Shown one piece after another: positions 49,730 through 58,435 of a stretch of 64,000 nucleotides of DNA; the first letter of the stretch is position 1, and each line of letters begins with the position of its first letter. Under the pieces are notes generated by a model. That model was not told the origin of the DNA. It did no database searches and saw only the letters and a list, made by a program, of their open reading frames with translations. Origin of the DNA: Pseudomonas sp. (GTDB lineage Bacteria; Pseudomonadota; Gammaproteobacteria; Pseudomonadales; Pseudomonadaceae); NCBI RefSeq assembly GCF_002796985.1, contig NZ_PEKX01000007.1, positions 548,284 to 612,283 of the forward strand, in the 5' to 3' direction. The translations under genes were made by a program, and so were the position numbers.

Positions 49730-50200
49730 TCAGTCGGCGAGTAGGCTGCGCAGCATCCAGGCGGTCTTCTCGTGTACTTGCATGCGCTGGGTGAGCAGGT
49801 CTGCTGTTGGCTCGTCGGCGACCTTGTCGGCCAGTGGGAAGATGCTGCGTGCGGTGCGCACCACGGCCTCCTGGCCTTGTACCAGCAGGCGGATCATCTG
49901 CTGGGCATCCGGCACGCCTCCCTCTTCCTGGATGGACGACAGGCGGGCATAGGCGGCGTAGGTGCCCGGCGCCGGGAAGCCCAGGGCACGAATGCGCTCG
50001 GCGATGCTGTCCACGGCTAGCGCCAGTTCGGTGTATTGCCCCTCGAACATCAGGTGCAGGGTGTTGAACATCGGCCCGGTAACGTTCCAGTGGAAATTAT
50101 GGGTCTTCAGGTACAGCGTGTAGGTGTCGGCCAGTAGTCGGGACAGGCCTTCAGCGATGGCGGCACGATCCTGCTCGGCAATTCCAATGTTGATTTCCAT
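49730..50200 (-). CDS. dps: Dps-family ferritin-like DNA-protection protein
   Basis: A 156-residue Dps protein forming 12-subunit shells that oxidise Fe(II) with peroxide and store it. The inter-subunit ferroxidase residues are in NFHWNVTGPMFNTLHLMFEGQYTELALAVDSIAERIRALG: the two His, the Asp and the Glu. The N-terminal tail is short and acidic, so DNA binding through a Lys-rich tail is doubtful. GGAG precedes the ATG at 50200. The upstream region contains an AT-rich segment, AATCGATTGAGGTTATCTATC, that may hold an OxyR-type site, not proven. Confidence 0.93.
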   Translation of the reverse strand: MEINIGIAEQDRAAIAEGLSRLLADTYTLYLKTHNFHWNVTGPMFNTLHLMFEGQYTELALAVDSIAERIRALGFPAPGTYAAYARLSSIQEEGGVPDAQQMIRLLVQGQEAVVRTARSIFPLADKVADEPTADLLTQRMQVHEKTAWMLRSLLAD

Positions 50201-50445
50201 GGCGATCTCCTCATCGTTGGCATGGCTGATTCGAAAGGGTTGGATTGGAGGCTATCACCCGTATTGGCGCGAATCTCTTGGCCTAAATCAAAGCAATCGA
50301 TTGAGGTTATCTATCGGAGGGCTGTGCGCCCAGCCGGCATTTCGGTCGCCGGTGCCTGGCTGCAACCTGCGGATTTTTCAGGCTATAATCGGCATCTTTG
50401 CCGCGGGATGCGGGCCCGTGGCCGTGTGATCAGTCAAGGTGTCCC

Positions 50446-50715
50446 ATGCCGATTTACGAGTACCAGTGCCAGTCCTGTGCGCATCAGCTGGAATCCCTCC
50501 AGAAAATCAGCGATGCGCCGTTGGTCGATTGTCCGGCCTGCAAGGCTCCCGAATTGAAGAAGATGTTGTCGGCTCCGGGCTTCCGCCTGGGCGGCAGCGG
50601 TTGGTACGAGACCGACTTCAAGACCGGAGCGAAGAAGAACCTCGCCTCCGGCGACGCCTCTGCGGCCTGCCCGGCCACCGGTTGCGGTGGTGGCGGCTGC
50701 TCCGCCAGCGAATGA
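50446..50715 (+). CDS. FmdB-family zinc-ribbon protein
   Basis: An 89-residue protein with a zinc ribbon made by C8/C11 (YQCQSCAH) and CPAC near residue 29, then KKMLSAPGFRLGGSGWYETDF, typical of the FmdB regulatory family. The tail has Cys and Gly (CPATGCGGGGCSASE), which could be a second metal site. The function is unclear. The ATG at 50446 follows CAAGGTGTCCC. It lies 43 nt before aspS on the same strand, as in other Pseudomonas, and is probably co-transcribed. Confidence 0.87.
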   Translation: MPIYEYQCQSCAHQLESLQKISDAPLVDCPACKAPELKKMLSAPGFRLGGSGWYETDFKTGAKKNLASGDASAACPATGCGGGGCSASE

Positions 50716-50758
50716 GCGGTTCCCTAGAATTCAAGACTTTCGAGAAGCGAAACACACC

Positions 50759-52537
50759 ATGATGCGCAGCCACTATTGCGGCCAGTTGAACGAGAGCCTG
50801 GACGGCCAGGAAGTCACTCTTTGCGGTTGGGTTCATCGCCGCCGCGACCACGGCGGGGTGATCTTCCTCGACGTGCGTGATCGCGAGGGCCTGGCCCAGG
50901 TCGTGTTCGACCCGGATCGCGTCGAGACCTTCGCCAAGGCCGACCGCGTGCGCAGCGAGTACGTGGTGAAGATCACCGGCAAGGTGCGCCTGCGCCCTGA
51001 AGGTGCGCGTAACTCGAACATGGCTTCCGGCGCCATCGAAGTGCTGGGTTACGAGCTGGAAGTGCTGAACCAGGCCGAGACCCCGCCGTTCCCGCTGGAC
51101 GAATACTCCGACGTGGGCGAGGAAACCCGCCTGCGCTACCGCTTCATCGACCTGCGTCGCCCGGAGATGGCTGCCAAGCTGAAGCTGCGCGCGCGCATCA
51201 CCAGCAGCATCCGCCGCTATCTGGACGACAACGGCTTCCTCGACGTGGAAACCCCGATCCTCGGTCGACCGACTCCGGAAGGCGCGCGTGACTACCTGGT
51301 GCCGAGCCGTACCTACCCGGGTCACTTCTTCGCCCTGCCGCAGTCGCCCCAGCTGTTCAAGCAGCTGCTGATGGTGGCCGGCTTCGACCGCTACTACCAG
51401 ATTGCCAAGTGCTTCCGCGACGAGGACCTGCGTGCCGACCGCCAGCCGGAATTCACCCAGATCGACATCGAGACCAGCTTCCTCGAAGAAAGCGACATCA
51501 TCGAGATCACCGAGAAGATGGTGCGCCAGCTGTTCAAGGAAGTGCTGAACGTCGAGTTCGACGAGTTCCCGCACATGCCGTTCTCCGAGGCCATGCGCCG
51601 CTACGGTTCGGACAAGCCTGACCTGCGCATCCCGCTGGAACTGGTCGACGTGGCTGATCAGCTCAAGGACGTCGAGTTCAAGGTCTTCTCCGGTCCGGCC
51701 AACGATCCGAAAGGCCGCGTTGCCGCCCTGCGCGTTCCGGGCGGAGCGAGCATGCCGCGCAAGCAGATCGACGACTACACCAAATTCGTCGGCATCTACG
51801 GCGCCAAGGGCCTGGCCTACATCAAGGTCAACGAACGCGCCAAGGGCGTGGAAGGCCTGCAGTCGCCGATCGTGAAGAACATCGCCGAGCCGAACCTGAA
51901 CGAGATCCTCGATCGCGTTGGCGCGGTCGATGGCGACATCGTGTTCTTCGGTGCCGACAAGGCCAAGATCGTCTGCGACGCCCTGGGCGCGCTGCGTATC
52001 AAGGTCGGCCATGACCTCAATCTGCTCACCAAGGAGTGGGCGCCGATGTGGGTCGTGGACTTCCCGATGTTCGAAGAGAACGATGACGGCAGCCTGACTT
52101 CGCTGCACCACCCGTTCACCGCGCCCAAGTGCAGCCCGGAAGAGCTGGAGGCCAGCCCGGCCGACAAGCTGTCCCGCGCCTACGACATGGTGCTCAACGG
52201 CACCGAGCTGGGTGGCGGCTCCATCCGTATCCACGACAAGTCCATGCAGCAGGCGGTGTTCCGCGTGCTGGGCATCGATGATGCGGAGCAGGAAGAGAAG
52301 TTCGGCTTCCTCCTCGACGCGCTCAAGTACGGTGCACCGCCGCACGGCGGCCTGGCCTTCGGTCTGGATCGTCTGGTGATGCTGATGACCGGCGCGGCCT
52401 CGATCCGCGAAGTCATCGCCTTCCCGAAAACCCAGAGCGCTGGCGATGTCATGACCCAGGCTCCGGGCACCGTGGACGGCAAGGCACTGCGCGAGCTGCA
52501 CATCCGTCTGCGCGAGCAGCAGAAGGCCGCCGAGTAA
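50759..52537 (+). CDS. aspS: Aspartyl-tRNA(Asp/Asn) synthetase
   Basis: A 592-residue class IIb synthetase. It has the N-terminal OB-fold anticodon domain (CGWVHRRRDHGGVIFLDVRDREG), motif 1 near FLDVETPILGRPTPEGARDYLVPSR, motif 2 FRDEDLRADRQPEFTQIDIE, the bacterial GAD insertion (about residues 285-420) and motif 3 GLAFGLDRLVMLM. Pseudomonas AspS is non-discriminating and also charges tRNA-Asn for amidation. Start MMRSHYCGQ at 50759 matches P. aeruginosa. It is followed by yebC across 70 nt, which include a short hairpin. Confidence 0.97.
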   Translation: MMRSHYCGQLNESLDGQEVTLCGWVHRRRDHGGVIFLDVRDREGLAQVVFDPDRVETFAKADRVRSEYVVKITGKVRLRPEGARNSNMASGAIEVLGYELEVLNQAETPPFPLDEYSDVGEETRLRYRFIDLRRPEMAAKLKLRARITSSIRRYLDDNGFLDVETPILGRPTPEGARDYLVPSRTYPGHFFALPQSPQLFKQLLMVAGFDRYYQIAKCFRDEDLRADRQPEFTQIDIETSFLEESDIIEITEKMVRQLFKEVLNVEFDEFPHMPFSEAMRRYGSDKPDLRIPLELVDVADQLKDVEFKVFSGPANDPKGRVAALRVPGGASMPRKQIDDYTKFVGIYGAKGLAYIKVNERAKGVEGLQSPIVKNIAEPNLNEILDRVGAVDGDIVFFGADKAKIVCDALGALRIKVGHDLNLLTKEWAPMWVVDFPMFEENDDGSLTSLHHPFTAPKCSPEELEASPADKLSRAYDMVLNGTELGGGSIRIHDKSMQQAVFRVLGIDDAEQEEKFGFLLDALKYGAPPHGGLAFGLDRLVMLMTGAASIREVIAFPKTQSAGDVMTQAPGTVDGKALRELHIRLREQQKAAE

Positions 52538-52607
52538 GTCGATTCAAATTGAAGCGGCGTCCGCATCCGGGCGTCGCTTGCGGAAAACAAGCGATACGGA
52601 GTGAGTT

Positions 52608-53354
52608 ATGGCTGGTCATTCCAAATGGGCCAACATCAAGCACCGCAAGGAACGTCAGGACGCCAAGAAGGGCAAGATCTTCACCAAGCTCATTCGTGAG
52701 CTGACGGTCGCTGCCAAGCAGGGCGGTGGGATCCCAGCGGACAACCCGCGTCTGCGCCTGGCCGTGGACAAGGCGCTGACCTCCAACATGACCCGCGACA
52801 CCATCGATCGCGCCATCCAGCGCGGCGTGGGTTCCAGCGAAGCCGACAACATGGCCGAGCTGACCTACGAAGGTTACGCGCCCAGCGGCGTGGCGATCAT
52901 CGTCGAGGCCATGACCGACAACCGCAACCGTACCGCGGCCGAAGTGCGTCATGCCTTCAGCAAGTGCGGCGGCAACCTGGGCACCGATGGTTCGGTGGCC
53001 TACATGTTCGAGCGCAAGGGCCAGATCAGCTATGCGCCGGGCGTCAGCGAAGAGGCCCTGATGGATGCCGCGCTGGAAGCCGGCGCCGACGATGTGGTGG
53101 TCAACGACGATGGTTCCATCGACGTCTTCACCACCTTCGCCGATTTCATCTCGGTCAATGAAGCGCTGACTGAAGCTGGGTTCAAGGGTGATGACGCGGA
53201 GATCACCATGATCCCGTCGACCACTGCGACCCTGGATCTGGACACCGCGCAGAAGGTCCTCAAGCTGATCGACATGCTCGAAGACCTGGACGACGTGCAG
53301 AACGTGTACTCCAATGCGGACATCCCGGACGAGGTGATGGCCCAGCTGGGCTGA
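52608..53354 (+). CDS. pmpR: YebC/PmpR-family regulator
   Basis: A 248-residue YebC-family protein: MAGHSKWANIKHRKERQDAKKGK start, then FTKLIRELTVAAKQGGG and NMTRDTIDRAIQRG. Long described as a DNA-binding regulator (P. aeruginosa PmpR represses pqsR). Related proteins have been proposed to act at the ribosome on proline-rich stalls, so the DNA role may not be the full story. A strong terminator follows. Confidence 0.92.
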   Translation: MAGHSKWANIKHRKERQDAKKGKIFTKLIRELTVAAKQGGGIPADNPRLRLAVDKALTSNMTRDTIDRAIQRGVGSSEADNMAELTYEGYAPSGVAIIVEAMTDNRNRTAAEVRHAFSKCGGNLGTDGSVAYMFERKGQISYAPGVSEEALMDAALEAGADDVVVNDDGSIDVFTTFADFISVNEALTEAGFKGDDAEITMIPSTTATLDLDTAQKVLKLIDMLEDLDDVQNVYSNADIPDEVMAQLG

Positions 53355-53379
53355 TCCCACCACCGGCGATGTACTGAAG

Positions 53380-53427
53380 CCGGAAGCGGGAGTGGTCGTC
53401 AGCGGCGCCTCCCGCTTCCGGTTTTTG
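53380..53427 (+). terminator. Terminator after yebC/pmpR
   Basis: CCGGAAGCGGGAG (53380-53392) pairs perfectly with CTCCCGCTTCCGG (53409-53421), then a T-rich run. ruvC starts 38 nt later and so needs its own promoter or read-through. Confidence 0.9.
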
Positions 53428-53464
53428 TTATCTGAAGTGCAGGACAAGGTTTGATCGGACGGAC

Positions 53465-53989
53465 ATGACCCTGATTCTCGGCATCGATCCAGGTTCACGA
53501 ATTACCGGCTTCGGCGTAGTGCGCGACACCGGCCGTGGCTGCGAGTACGTGGCTTCGGGCTGCATCCGTACCGGCAACGGCGAGCTGTTCGAGCGCCTTC
53601 AGATCGTCTTTCGTGGCGTGCGCGAGGTCATCCAGACCTACCAGCCGACCATGATGGGTATCGAGCAGGTGTTCATGGCGCGCAACGCTGATTCGGCGCT
53701 GAAGCTGGGGCAGGCGCGTGGCGCGGCTATAGTCGCGGCGGCGGAAGAGGGGCTGCAGATTGCCGAGTACACCGCCAGCCAGGTCAAGCAGGCGATTGCC
53801 GGGACTGGCGGCGCGGACAAGCAGCAGGTCCAGATGATGGTCATGCACCTGCTCAAGCTTACGCAGAAGCCGCAGATCGACGCCTCCGATGCTCTGGCCA
53901 TCGCCCTGTGCCACGCGCACACCCGGCAGAGCCTGGTGCCGCACGGACTGGTTGGTGCCCGCCGTCGTGGCGGCAGGTTGCGCCTGTGA
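53465..53989 (+). CDS. ruvC: Holliday-junction resolvase RuvC
   Basis: A 174-residue nuclease that cuts Holliday junctions symmetrically. Catalytic acidic residues lie in GIDPGS (Asp7), the GIEQVF Glu, and the C-terminal DASDALAIALCH. It forms a dimer and acts with RuvAB, encoded just downstream. The ATG at 53465 begins MTLILGIDPGSRITG, the family start. Confidence 0.95.
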   Translation: MTLILGIDPGSRITGFGVVRDTGRGCEYVASGCIRTGNGELFERLQIVFRGVREVIQTYQPTMMGIEQVFMARNADSALKLGQARGAAIVAAAEEGLQIAEYTASQVKQAIAGTGGADKQQVQMMVMHLLKLTQKPQIDASDALAIALCHAHTRQSLVPHGLVGARRRGGRLRL

Positions 53990-54023
53990 CATCCGGAAAC
54001 CTAATGAGCAAGGACAAACACCT

Positions 54024-54629
54024 GTGATTGGACGCCTGCGTGGCACCCTGGCGGAAAAGCAACCGCCGCACCTGATTGTTGACGTGAATGGCGTGGGTTA
54101 TGAGCTCGAAGTACCGATGACCACTCTGTATCGCCTGCCGAGCCTGGGCGAGCCGGTGACCCTGCACACCCATCTGGTGGTGCGAGAGGATGCTCATCTG
54201 CTCTATGGCTTCGCCGAGAAGCGCGAGCGTGAACTGTTCCGTGAGCTGATCCGCCTCAATGGCGTAGGACCGAAGCTGGCCCTGGCGTTGATGTCGGGCC
54301 TGGAGGTCGATGAACTGGTGCGTTGCGTGCAGGCTCAGGATACTTCCACCCTGGTGAAGATTCCCGGGGTGGGCAAGAAGACCGCCGAGCGTCTGCTGGT
54401 GGAGCTGAAAGATCGCTTCAAGGCGTGGGAGAATATTCCTTCCATTGCACCGTTGGTCGTGGAACCCCGGCTGGTTGGTGCAGTCTCAAGCGCCGAATCC
54501 GATGCGGTCAGCGCGCTGATTGCCCTGGGCTTCAAGCCCCAGGAGGCAAGCCGCGCCGTGGCTGCCGTGCAGGAGGAAGGCTTATCCAGCGAAGAACTCA
54601 TCCGCCGTGCCCTCAAGGGCATGGTCTAG
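54024..54629 (+). CDS. ruvA: Holliday-junction DNA-binding protein RuvA
   Basis: A 201-residue protein that binds four-way junctions as a tetramer and recruits RuvB. It has the OB-fold N-terminus (MIGRLRGTLAEKQPPHLIVDVNGVGYE), two helix-hairpin-helix motifs (LNGVGPKLAL and IPGVGKKTAERL), and a C-terminal domain that contacts RuvB. The start codon is GTG at 54024; the length equals P. aeruginosa RuvA. It sits 34 nt after ruvC and 10 nt before ruvB. Confidence 0.95.
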   Translation: MIGRLRGTLAEKQPPHLIVDVNGVGYELEVPMTTLYRLPSLGEPVTLHTHLVVREDAHLLYGFAEKRERELFRELIRLNGVGPKLALALMSGLEVDELVRCVQAQDTSTLVKIPGVGKKTAERLLVELKDRFKAWENIPSIAPLVVEPRLVGAVSSAESDAVSALIALGFKPQEASRAVAAVQEEGLSSEELIRRALKGMV

Positions 54630-54639
54630 GTAGCCATCG

Positions 54640-55698
54640 ATGATCGAAGCCGATCGCCTGATCTCCTCTGTAACCGGTCGCGACCGCGAAGAGCAGCTCG
54701 ACCGCGCCATCCGCCCGCTGAGGCTGGCCGACTACGTCGGTCAGCCCGTGGTGCGTGAGCAGATGGAGCTGTTCATCCAGGCGGCCCGTGGGCGCCAGGA
54801 GGCCCTCGATCACACGTTGATTTTCGGCCCGCCCGGCCTGGGCAAGACCACCCTGGCGAACATCATCGCCCAGGAAATGGGCGTCTCGATCAAGAGTACT
54901 TCCGGCCCGGTGCTGGAGCGCCCTGGCGATCTGGCGGCGCTGCTGACCAACCTTGAGCCCAACGATGTGCTGTTCGTGGACGAGATCCATCGCCTGTCAC
55001 CGATCGTCGAAGAAGTGCTGTACCCGGCGATGGAAGACTTCCAGCTGGACATCATGATCGGCGAAGGCCCGGCGGCGCGCTCGATCAAGCTCGACCTGCC
55101 GCCCTTTACCCTGGTGGGGGCGACGACGCGCGCCGGCATGCTGACCAACCCGTTGCGGGACCGCTTCGGTATCGTCCAGCGTCTTGAGTTCTATGGTGTC
55201 GACGACCTGTCCAGCATCGTCGCCCGTTCGGCGGGCATCCTCGGTCTGGAAATCGAACCGGCAGGCGCCTACGAGATCGCTCGGCGCGCGCGCGGTACGC
55301 CGCGGATCGCCAACCGACTGCTGCGGCGGGTACGGGATTTCGCCGAAGTGCGAGGCACCGGGCATATCAGCAGCGACATTGCCGACAAGGCGCTGAACCT
55401 GCTGGACGTTGACGAAAGAGGCTTCGATCACCAGGATCGCCGCCTGCTGTTGACCATGATCGACAAGTTCGACGGTGGTCCGGTGGGCATCGACAACCTG
55501 GCGGCGGCGATCAGCGAAGAAAGGCACACGATTGAAGACGTGCTGGAGCCCTATCTGATCCAGCAAGGCTATATCATGCGCACACCTCGGGGACGTGTAG
55601 TGACCCGGCATGCGTACCTGCATTTCGGCCTGAATGTGCCGAAGCGGATGGGGGAGGCGGCGACACCGGATCTGTTCGCCCCTGAAGATGGTAATTAA
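54640..55698 (+). CDS. ruvB: Holliday-junction helicase motor RuvB
   Basis: A 352-residue AAA+ ring ATPase that drives branch migration. Walker A GPPGLGKTT, Walker B VLFVDEIHRL, sensor 1 VGATTRAGML, and the arginine finger region LRDRFG are all present. A C-terminal winged-helix domain (FDHQDRRLL; TPRGRVVTRHAYLHFG; residue numbers not counted) binds DNA. It is the last ruv gene; ybgC follows across 52 nt. Confidence 0.96.
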   Translation: MIEADRLISSVTGRDREEQLDRAIRPLRLADYVGQPVVREQMELFIQAARGRQEALDHTLIFGPPGLGKTTLANIIAQEMGVSIKSTSGPVLERPGDLAALLTNLEPNDVLFVDEIHRLSPIVEEVLYPAMEDFQLDIMIGEGPAARSIKLDLPPFTLVGATTRAGMLTNPLRDRFGIVQRLEFYGVDDLSSIVARSAGILGLEIEPAGAYEIARRARGTPRIANRLLRRVRDFAEVRGTGHISSDIADKALNLLDVDERGFDHQDRRLLLTMIDKFDGGPVGIDNLAAAISEERHTIEDVLEPYLIQQGYIMRTPRGRVVTRHAYLHFGLNVPKRMGEAATPDLFAPEDGN

Positions 55699-55750
55699 TT
55701 GCATTTGTAGGCGATTGCCGATTGGCAAAGCCAGGACTTGGTTTTAGAGT

Positions 55751-56197
55751 ATGCGCGCGCAACACGGGGGTCAGCCGTTCCAACAGCGGTATCGGGTCTA
55801 TTTCGAGGACACCGACGCCGGCGGCATCGTCTACTACGTCAACTACCTCAAGTTCATGGAGCGGGCTCGTACCGAGCGGCTGCGTGATCTGGGCTTCGCC
55901 CAGTCGCAGTTGGCGGAAGAGAACCTGCTTTTCGTCGTTCATTCGGCCGAGGCGCGCTATCACGCGCCGGCCCGCCTGGATGACGAACTGCTCGTCAGCG
56001 CCGAAGTGGAGGAGTTGAACCGTGCGAGCCTGAAGTTTCGTCAACAGGTTCGACGGGCGTCGGATTCGACCTTGCTCTGCGAGGGGCGATTCCTGGTGGC
56101 GTGCGTGCGGGCGGACACCTTGAAACCCCGCGCTATCCCAGATGTGTTGCGTGCGGCATTTGCCGGCAGTCCGGACACCCTTTCAGCAGGAGATTAA
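55751..56197 (+). CDS. ybgC: Tol-Pal system acyl-CoA thioesterase YbgC
   Basis: A 148-residue hotdog thioesterase with the catalytic Asp in YFEDTDAGGIVYYVNYLKFMERARTE. Members hydrolyse short acyl-CoAs and associate with phospholipid enzymes; the gene always heads the tol-pal cluster in gammaproteobacteria. The stop is 1 nt before the tolQ GTG, so tolQ is translationally close. The start follows an AT-rich stretch, GTAATTAATTGCATTTG, in the ruvB-ybgC gap, perhaps a promoter. Confidence 0.93.
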   Translation: MRAQHGGQPFQQRYRVYFEDTDAGGIVYYVNYLKFMERARTERLRDLGFAQSQLAEENLLFVVHSAEARYHAPARLDDELLVSAEVEELNRASLKFRQQVRRASDSTLLCEGRFLVACVRADTLKPRAIPDVLRAAFAGSPDTLSAGD

Positions 56198-56198
56198 C

Positions 56199-56894
56199 GT
56201 GGAACCGAACGTCGTCGACCATACTTCCATGTGGAGCTTGATCAGTAACGCCAGCGTCGTGGTACAGCTGGTGATGCTGACCCTGGTGGCCGCATCGGTC
56301 ACTTCCTGGATCATGATTTTCCAGCGCAGCAACATGATGCGCTCGGCGAAGAAGGCCCTGGATTCCTTCGAAGAGCGCTTCTGGTCGGGCATCGACCTGT
56401 CCAAGCTCTATCGTCAGGCGGGCAGCAACCCCGATCCGGATTCGGGGGTCGAGCAGATCTTCCGTGCCGGCTTCAAGGAATTCTCCCGTCTGCGCCAGCA
56501 GGCCGGCGTTGACCCGGATGCGGTGATGGAGGGCGTTTCCCGCGCCATGCGCGTTGCCATTTCCCGTGAGGAAGAGAAGCTGGAAACCAGCCTGCCATTC
56601 CTCGCCACCGTCGGTTCCACCAGCCCGTACATCGGTCTGTTCGGTACCGTGTGGGGCATCATGAACTCCTTCCGTGGCCTGGCCACTGTGCAGCAGGCCA
56701 CCCTCGCCACCGTGGCGCCGGGCATTGCCGAAGCACTGATCGCCACCGCCATCGGCCTGTTCGCGGCCATCCCCGCGGTCATCGCCTACAACCGTTTCGC
56801 CGCTCGCTCGGAAATGCTCATCGGCCGTTACTACACCTTCGCCGACGAGTTCCAGGCCATCCTGCACCGCAAAGTGCACACCAGCGACGATTGA
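56199..56894 (+). CDS. tolQ: Tol-Pal system proton channel subunit TolQ
   Basis: A 231-residue inner-membrane protein with three membrane helices (about residues 12-40, 130-155 and 165-195). The ExbB/MotA-like blocks GLFGTVWGIMNSF and ATAIGLFAAIPAVIAYN line the proton path with TolR. The start is GTG at 56199 with AGGAG 6 nt upstream; this gives the P. aeruginosa length, and earlier in-frame ATGs lie in ybgC. It powers outer-membrane constriction at division via TolA and Pal. Confidence 0.95.
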   Translation: MEPNVVDHTSMWSLISNASVVVQLVMLTLVAASVTSWIMIFQRSNMMRSAKKALDSFEERFWSGIDLSKLYRQAGSNPDPDSGVEQIFRAGFKEFSRLRQQAGVDPDAVMEGVSRAMRVAISREEEKLETSLPFLATVGSTSPYIGLFGTVWGIMNSFRGLATVQQATLATVAPGIAEALIATAIGLFAAIPAVIAYNRFAARSEMLIGRYYTFADEFQAILHRKVHTSDD

Positions 56895-56918
56895 TCGACG
56901 ACCAAGAGGTAAGCCGTC

Positions 56919-57383
56919 ATGGCAAGAGTTCGTCACAAGCGCAAGCCGGTCGCGGAAATGAACGTGGTGCCCTACATCGACGTGATGTTGGTGCTGCTGG
57001 TCATTTTCATGGTGACCGCGCCGATGCTCAACCAGGGGGTCAAGGTCGACCTGCCCAAGGTTTCCAGCGAAGCGCTGCCGCAGGATAACGACTCCCGCGT
57101 GCTCACCATCTCCATCAAGGCCGACAAGACCTACTACTGGAACATGGGCTCGGAAGTGGACCCGGATCAGGGCAAGAGCAGCCAGACTGCCGTGGAGCTC
57201 GATCAACTGGTCAACGCTGCCACCGGCATCATGGCCGAGAACAGCCGCCAAGGTAAGAAAGTCCAGGTTTTTGTCCGGGGTGACAAGGCTGTCGACTATG
57301 GCTCGGTCATGGCTGTCATGGGCGGCCTGCAGAAAGCCGGGGTTGGCAACGTCGGTCTGATTACCGAGGCGCCAGGTAATTGA
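56919..57383 (+). CDS. tolR: Tol-Pal system protein TolR
   Basis: A 154-residue protein with one membrane helix. VVPYIDVMLVLLVIFMVTAPML carries the proton-responsive Asp near residue 21. The periplasmic domain is the ExbD/TolR fold. Compared with P. aeruginosa TolR (about 146 residues, from memory) there are a few extra residues near EVDPDQGKSS. AAGAGGTAAG precedes the ATG. The stop overlaps tolA (TGATG). Confidence 0.94.
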   Translation: MARVRHKRKPVAEMNVVPYIDVMLVLLVIFMVTAPMLNQGVKVDLPKVSSEALPQDNDSRVLTISIKADKTYYWNMGSEVDPDQGKSSQTAVELDQLVNAATGIMAENSRQGKKVQVFVRGDKAVDYGSVMAVMGGLQKAGVGNVGLITEAPGN

Positions 57384-58435
57384 TGCACCAGCTCGAGCGC
57401 TCTCAATCGGAAGGCTACTTCTGGCCGACGGTGCTGGCCGTGGCCCTGCATGTCCTGATTTTCGCCATGCTGTTCGTCAGTTGGGCCAGTACGCCTGAAC
57501 TGCCGCCTTCGCGGCCGATCGTCCAGGCCACCCTGTACCAGCTGAAGTCCAAGAGCCAGGCGACCCAGCAGACCAACCAGAAGATAGCCGGCGAGGCGAA
57601 GAAAACCTCGTCGCGGCAATACGAGCAGGAGCAGCTCGAGCAGAAGAAGGCTGAGCAGCAGGCATTGGCTGCTGCGAAAGCCGAGGAACAAAAGAAGGCC
57701 GACGCGGCTCAAAAGGCTGCTGATGCCGCTGAGAAGGCCGCTGACGCCAAGAAGGCGGACGACGCCAAGAAGGCGGCCGATGCCGCTGCAGCCGCCAAGA
57801 AAGCGGCTGAGGCCAAGGCTGCCGAGCAGAAACAGCAGGCGGACATCGCCAAGAAGAAAGCCGAAGAAGAGGCCAAGAAAGAGGCCGCCGACGAGGCAAA
57901 GAAGAAAGCTGCCGAGGAAGCCAAGAAGAAGGCCGCCGAGGACGCGAAGAAAAAAGCCGCCGCGGATGATGCCAAGAAGAAGGCTGCCGCGGTCGCCGCT
58001 GCGAAGAAGAAGGCTGCCGCTTCAGCCGCCGCCGCAGCTCGCAAGGCGCAGGAAGACAAGAAGGCCCAGGCCCTGGCTGAACTGCTGTCGGACGACACGC
58101 AGCGGCAACAGGCCCTGGCCGACGAGCAAGGTAATGAGGTGGCGGGTAACTTCGACGATCTGATCGTCAGCCTGGTGAGCCAGCAGTGGAACCGTCCTCC
58201 TTCAGCTCGTAACGGAATGAGCGTAGAAGTGCTGATTCAGATGCTGCCGAGCGGGGCCATCACCAACGTGAGCGTGACCCGCTCCAGTGGCGACAAACCG
58301 TTCGACGATTCGGCGGTGGCCGCGGTCAAGAATGTGGGCCGTATTCCCGAACTGCAAAATCTGGATCGCGCCACTTTCGATAGCCTGTATCGTCAGCGCC
58401 GAATGGTCTTCAAACCGGAGGATTTAGATCTGTGA
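57383..58435 (+). CDS. tolA: Tol-Pal system energy-transducing protein TolA
   Basis: A 350-residue protein with one N-terminal membrane helix (VLAVALHVLIFAMLFVSW), a long periplasmic helix of Ala/Lys/Glu repeats (residues about 70-225), and a C-terminal TonB-like domain (about 245-350) that binds TolB/Pal. The AAEKAADAKKADDAKKAADA-type repeat can vary in length between strains and is a place where assembly may collapse copies. The ATG at 57383 overlaps the tolR stop. The end overlaps the tolB GTG (GTGA). Confidence 0.94.
   Translation: MHQLERSQSEGYFWPTVLAVALHVLIFAMLFVSWASTPELPPSRPIVQATLYQLKSKSQATQQTNQKIAGEAKKTSSRQYEQEQLEQKKAEQQALAAAKAEEQKKADAAQKAADAAEKAADAKKADDAKKAADAAAAAKKAAEAKAAEQKQQADIAKKKAEEEAKKEAADEAKKKAAEEAKKKAAEDAKKKAAADDAKKKAAAVAAAKKKAAASAAAAARKAQEDKKAQALAELLSDDTQRQQALADEQGNEVAGNFDDLIVSLVSQQWNRPPSARNGMSVEVLIQMLPSGAITNVSVTRSSGDKPFDDSAVAAVKNVGRIPELQNLDRATFDSLYRQRRMVFKPEDLDL

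Noticed and set aside
52552..52578. Terminator between aspS and yebC
   Set aside because: AAGCGGCG/CGTCGCTT can form a short stem but no T-run follows. It is probably not a terminator.
57709..58098. 129-codon antisense frame rich in Ala/Phe/Ser opposite tolA
   Set aside because: It is the mirror of the TolA Ala/Lys repeat.
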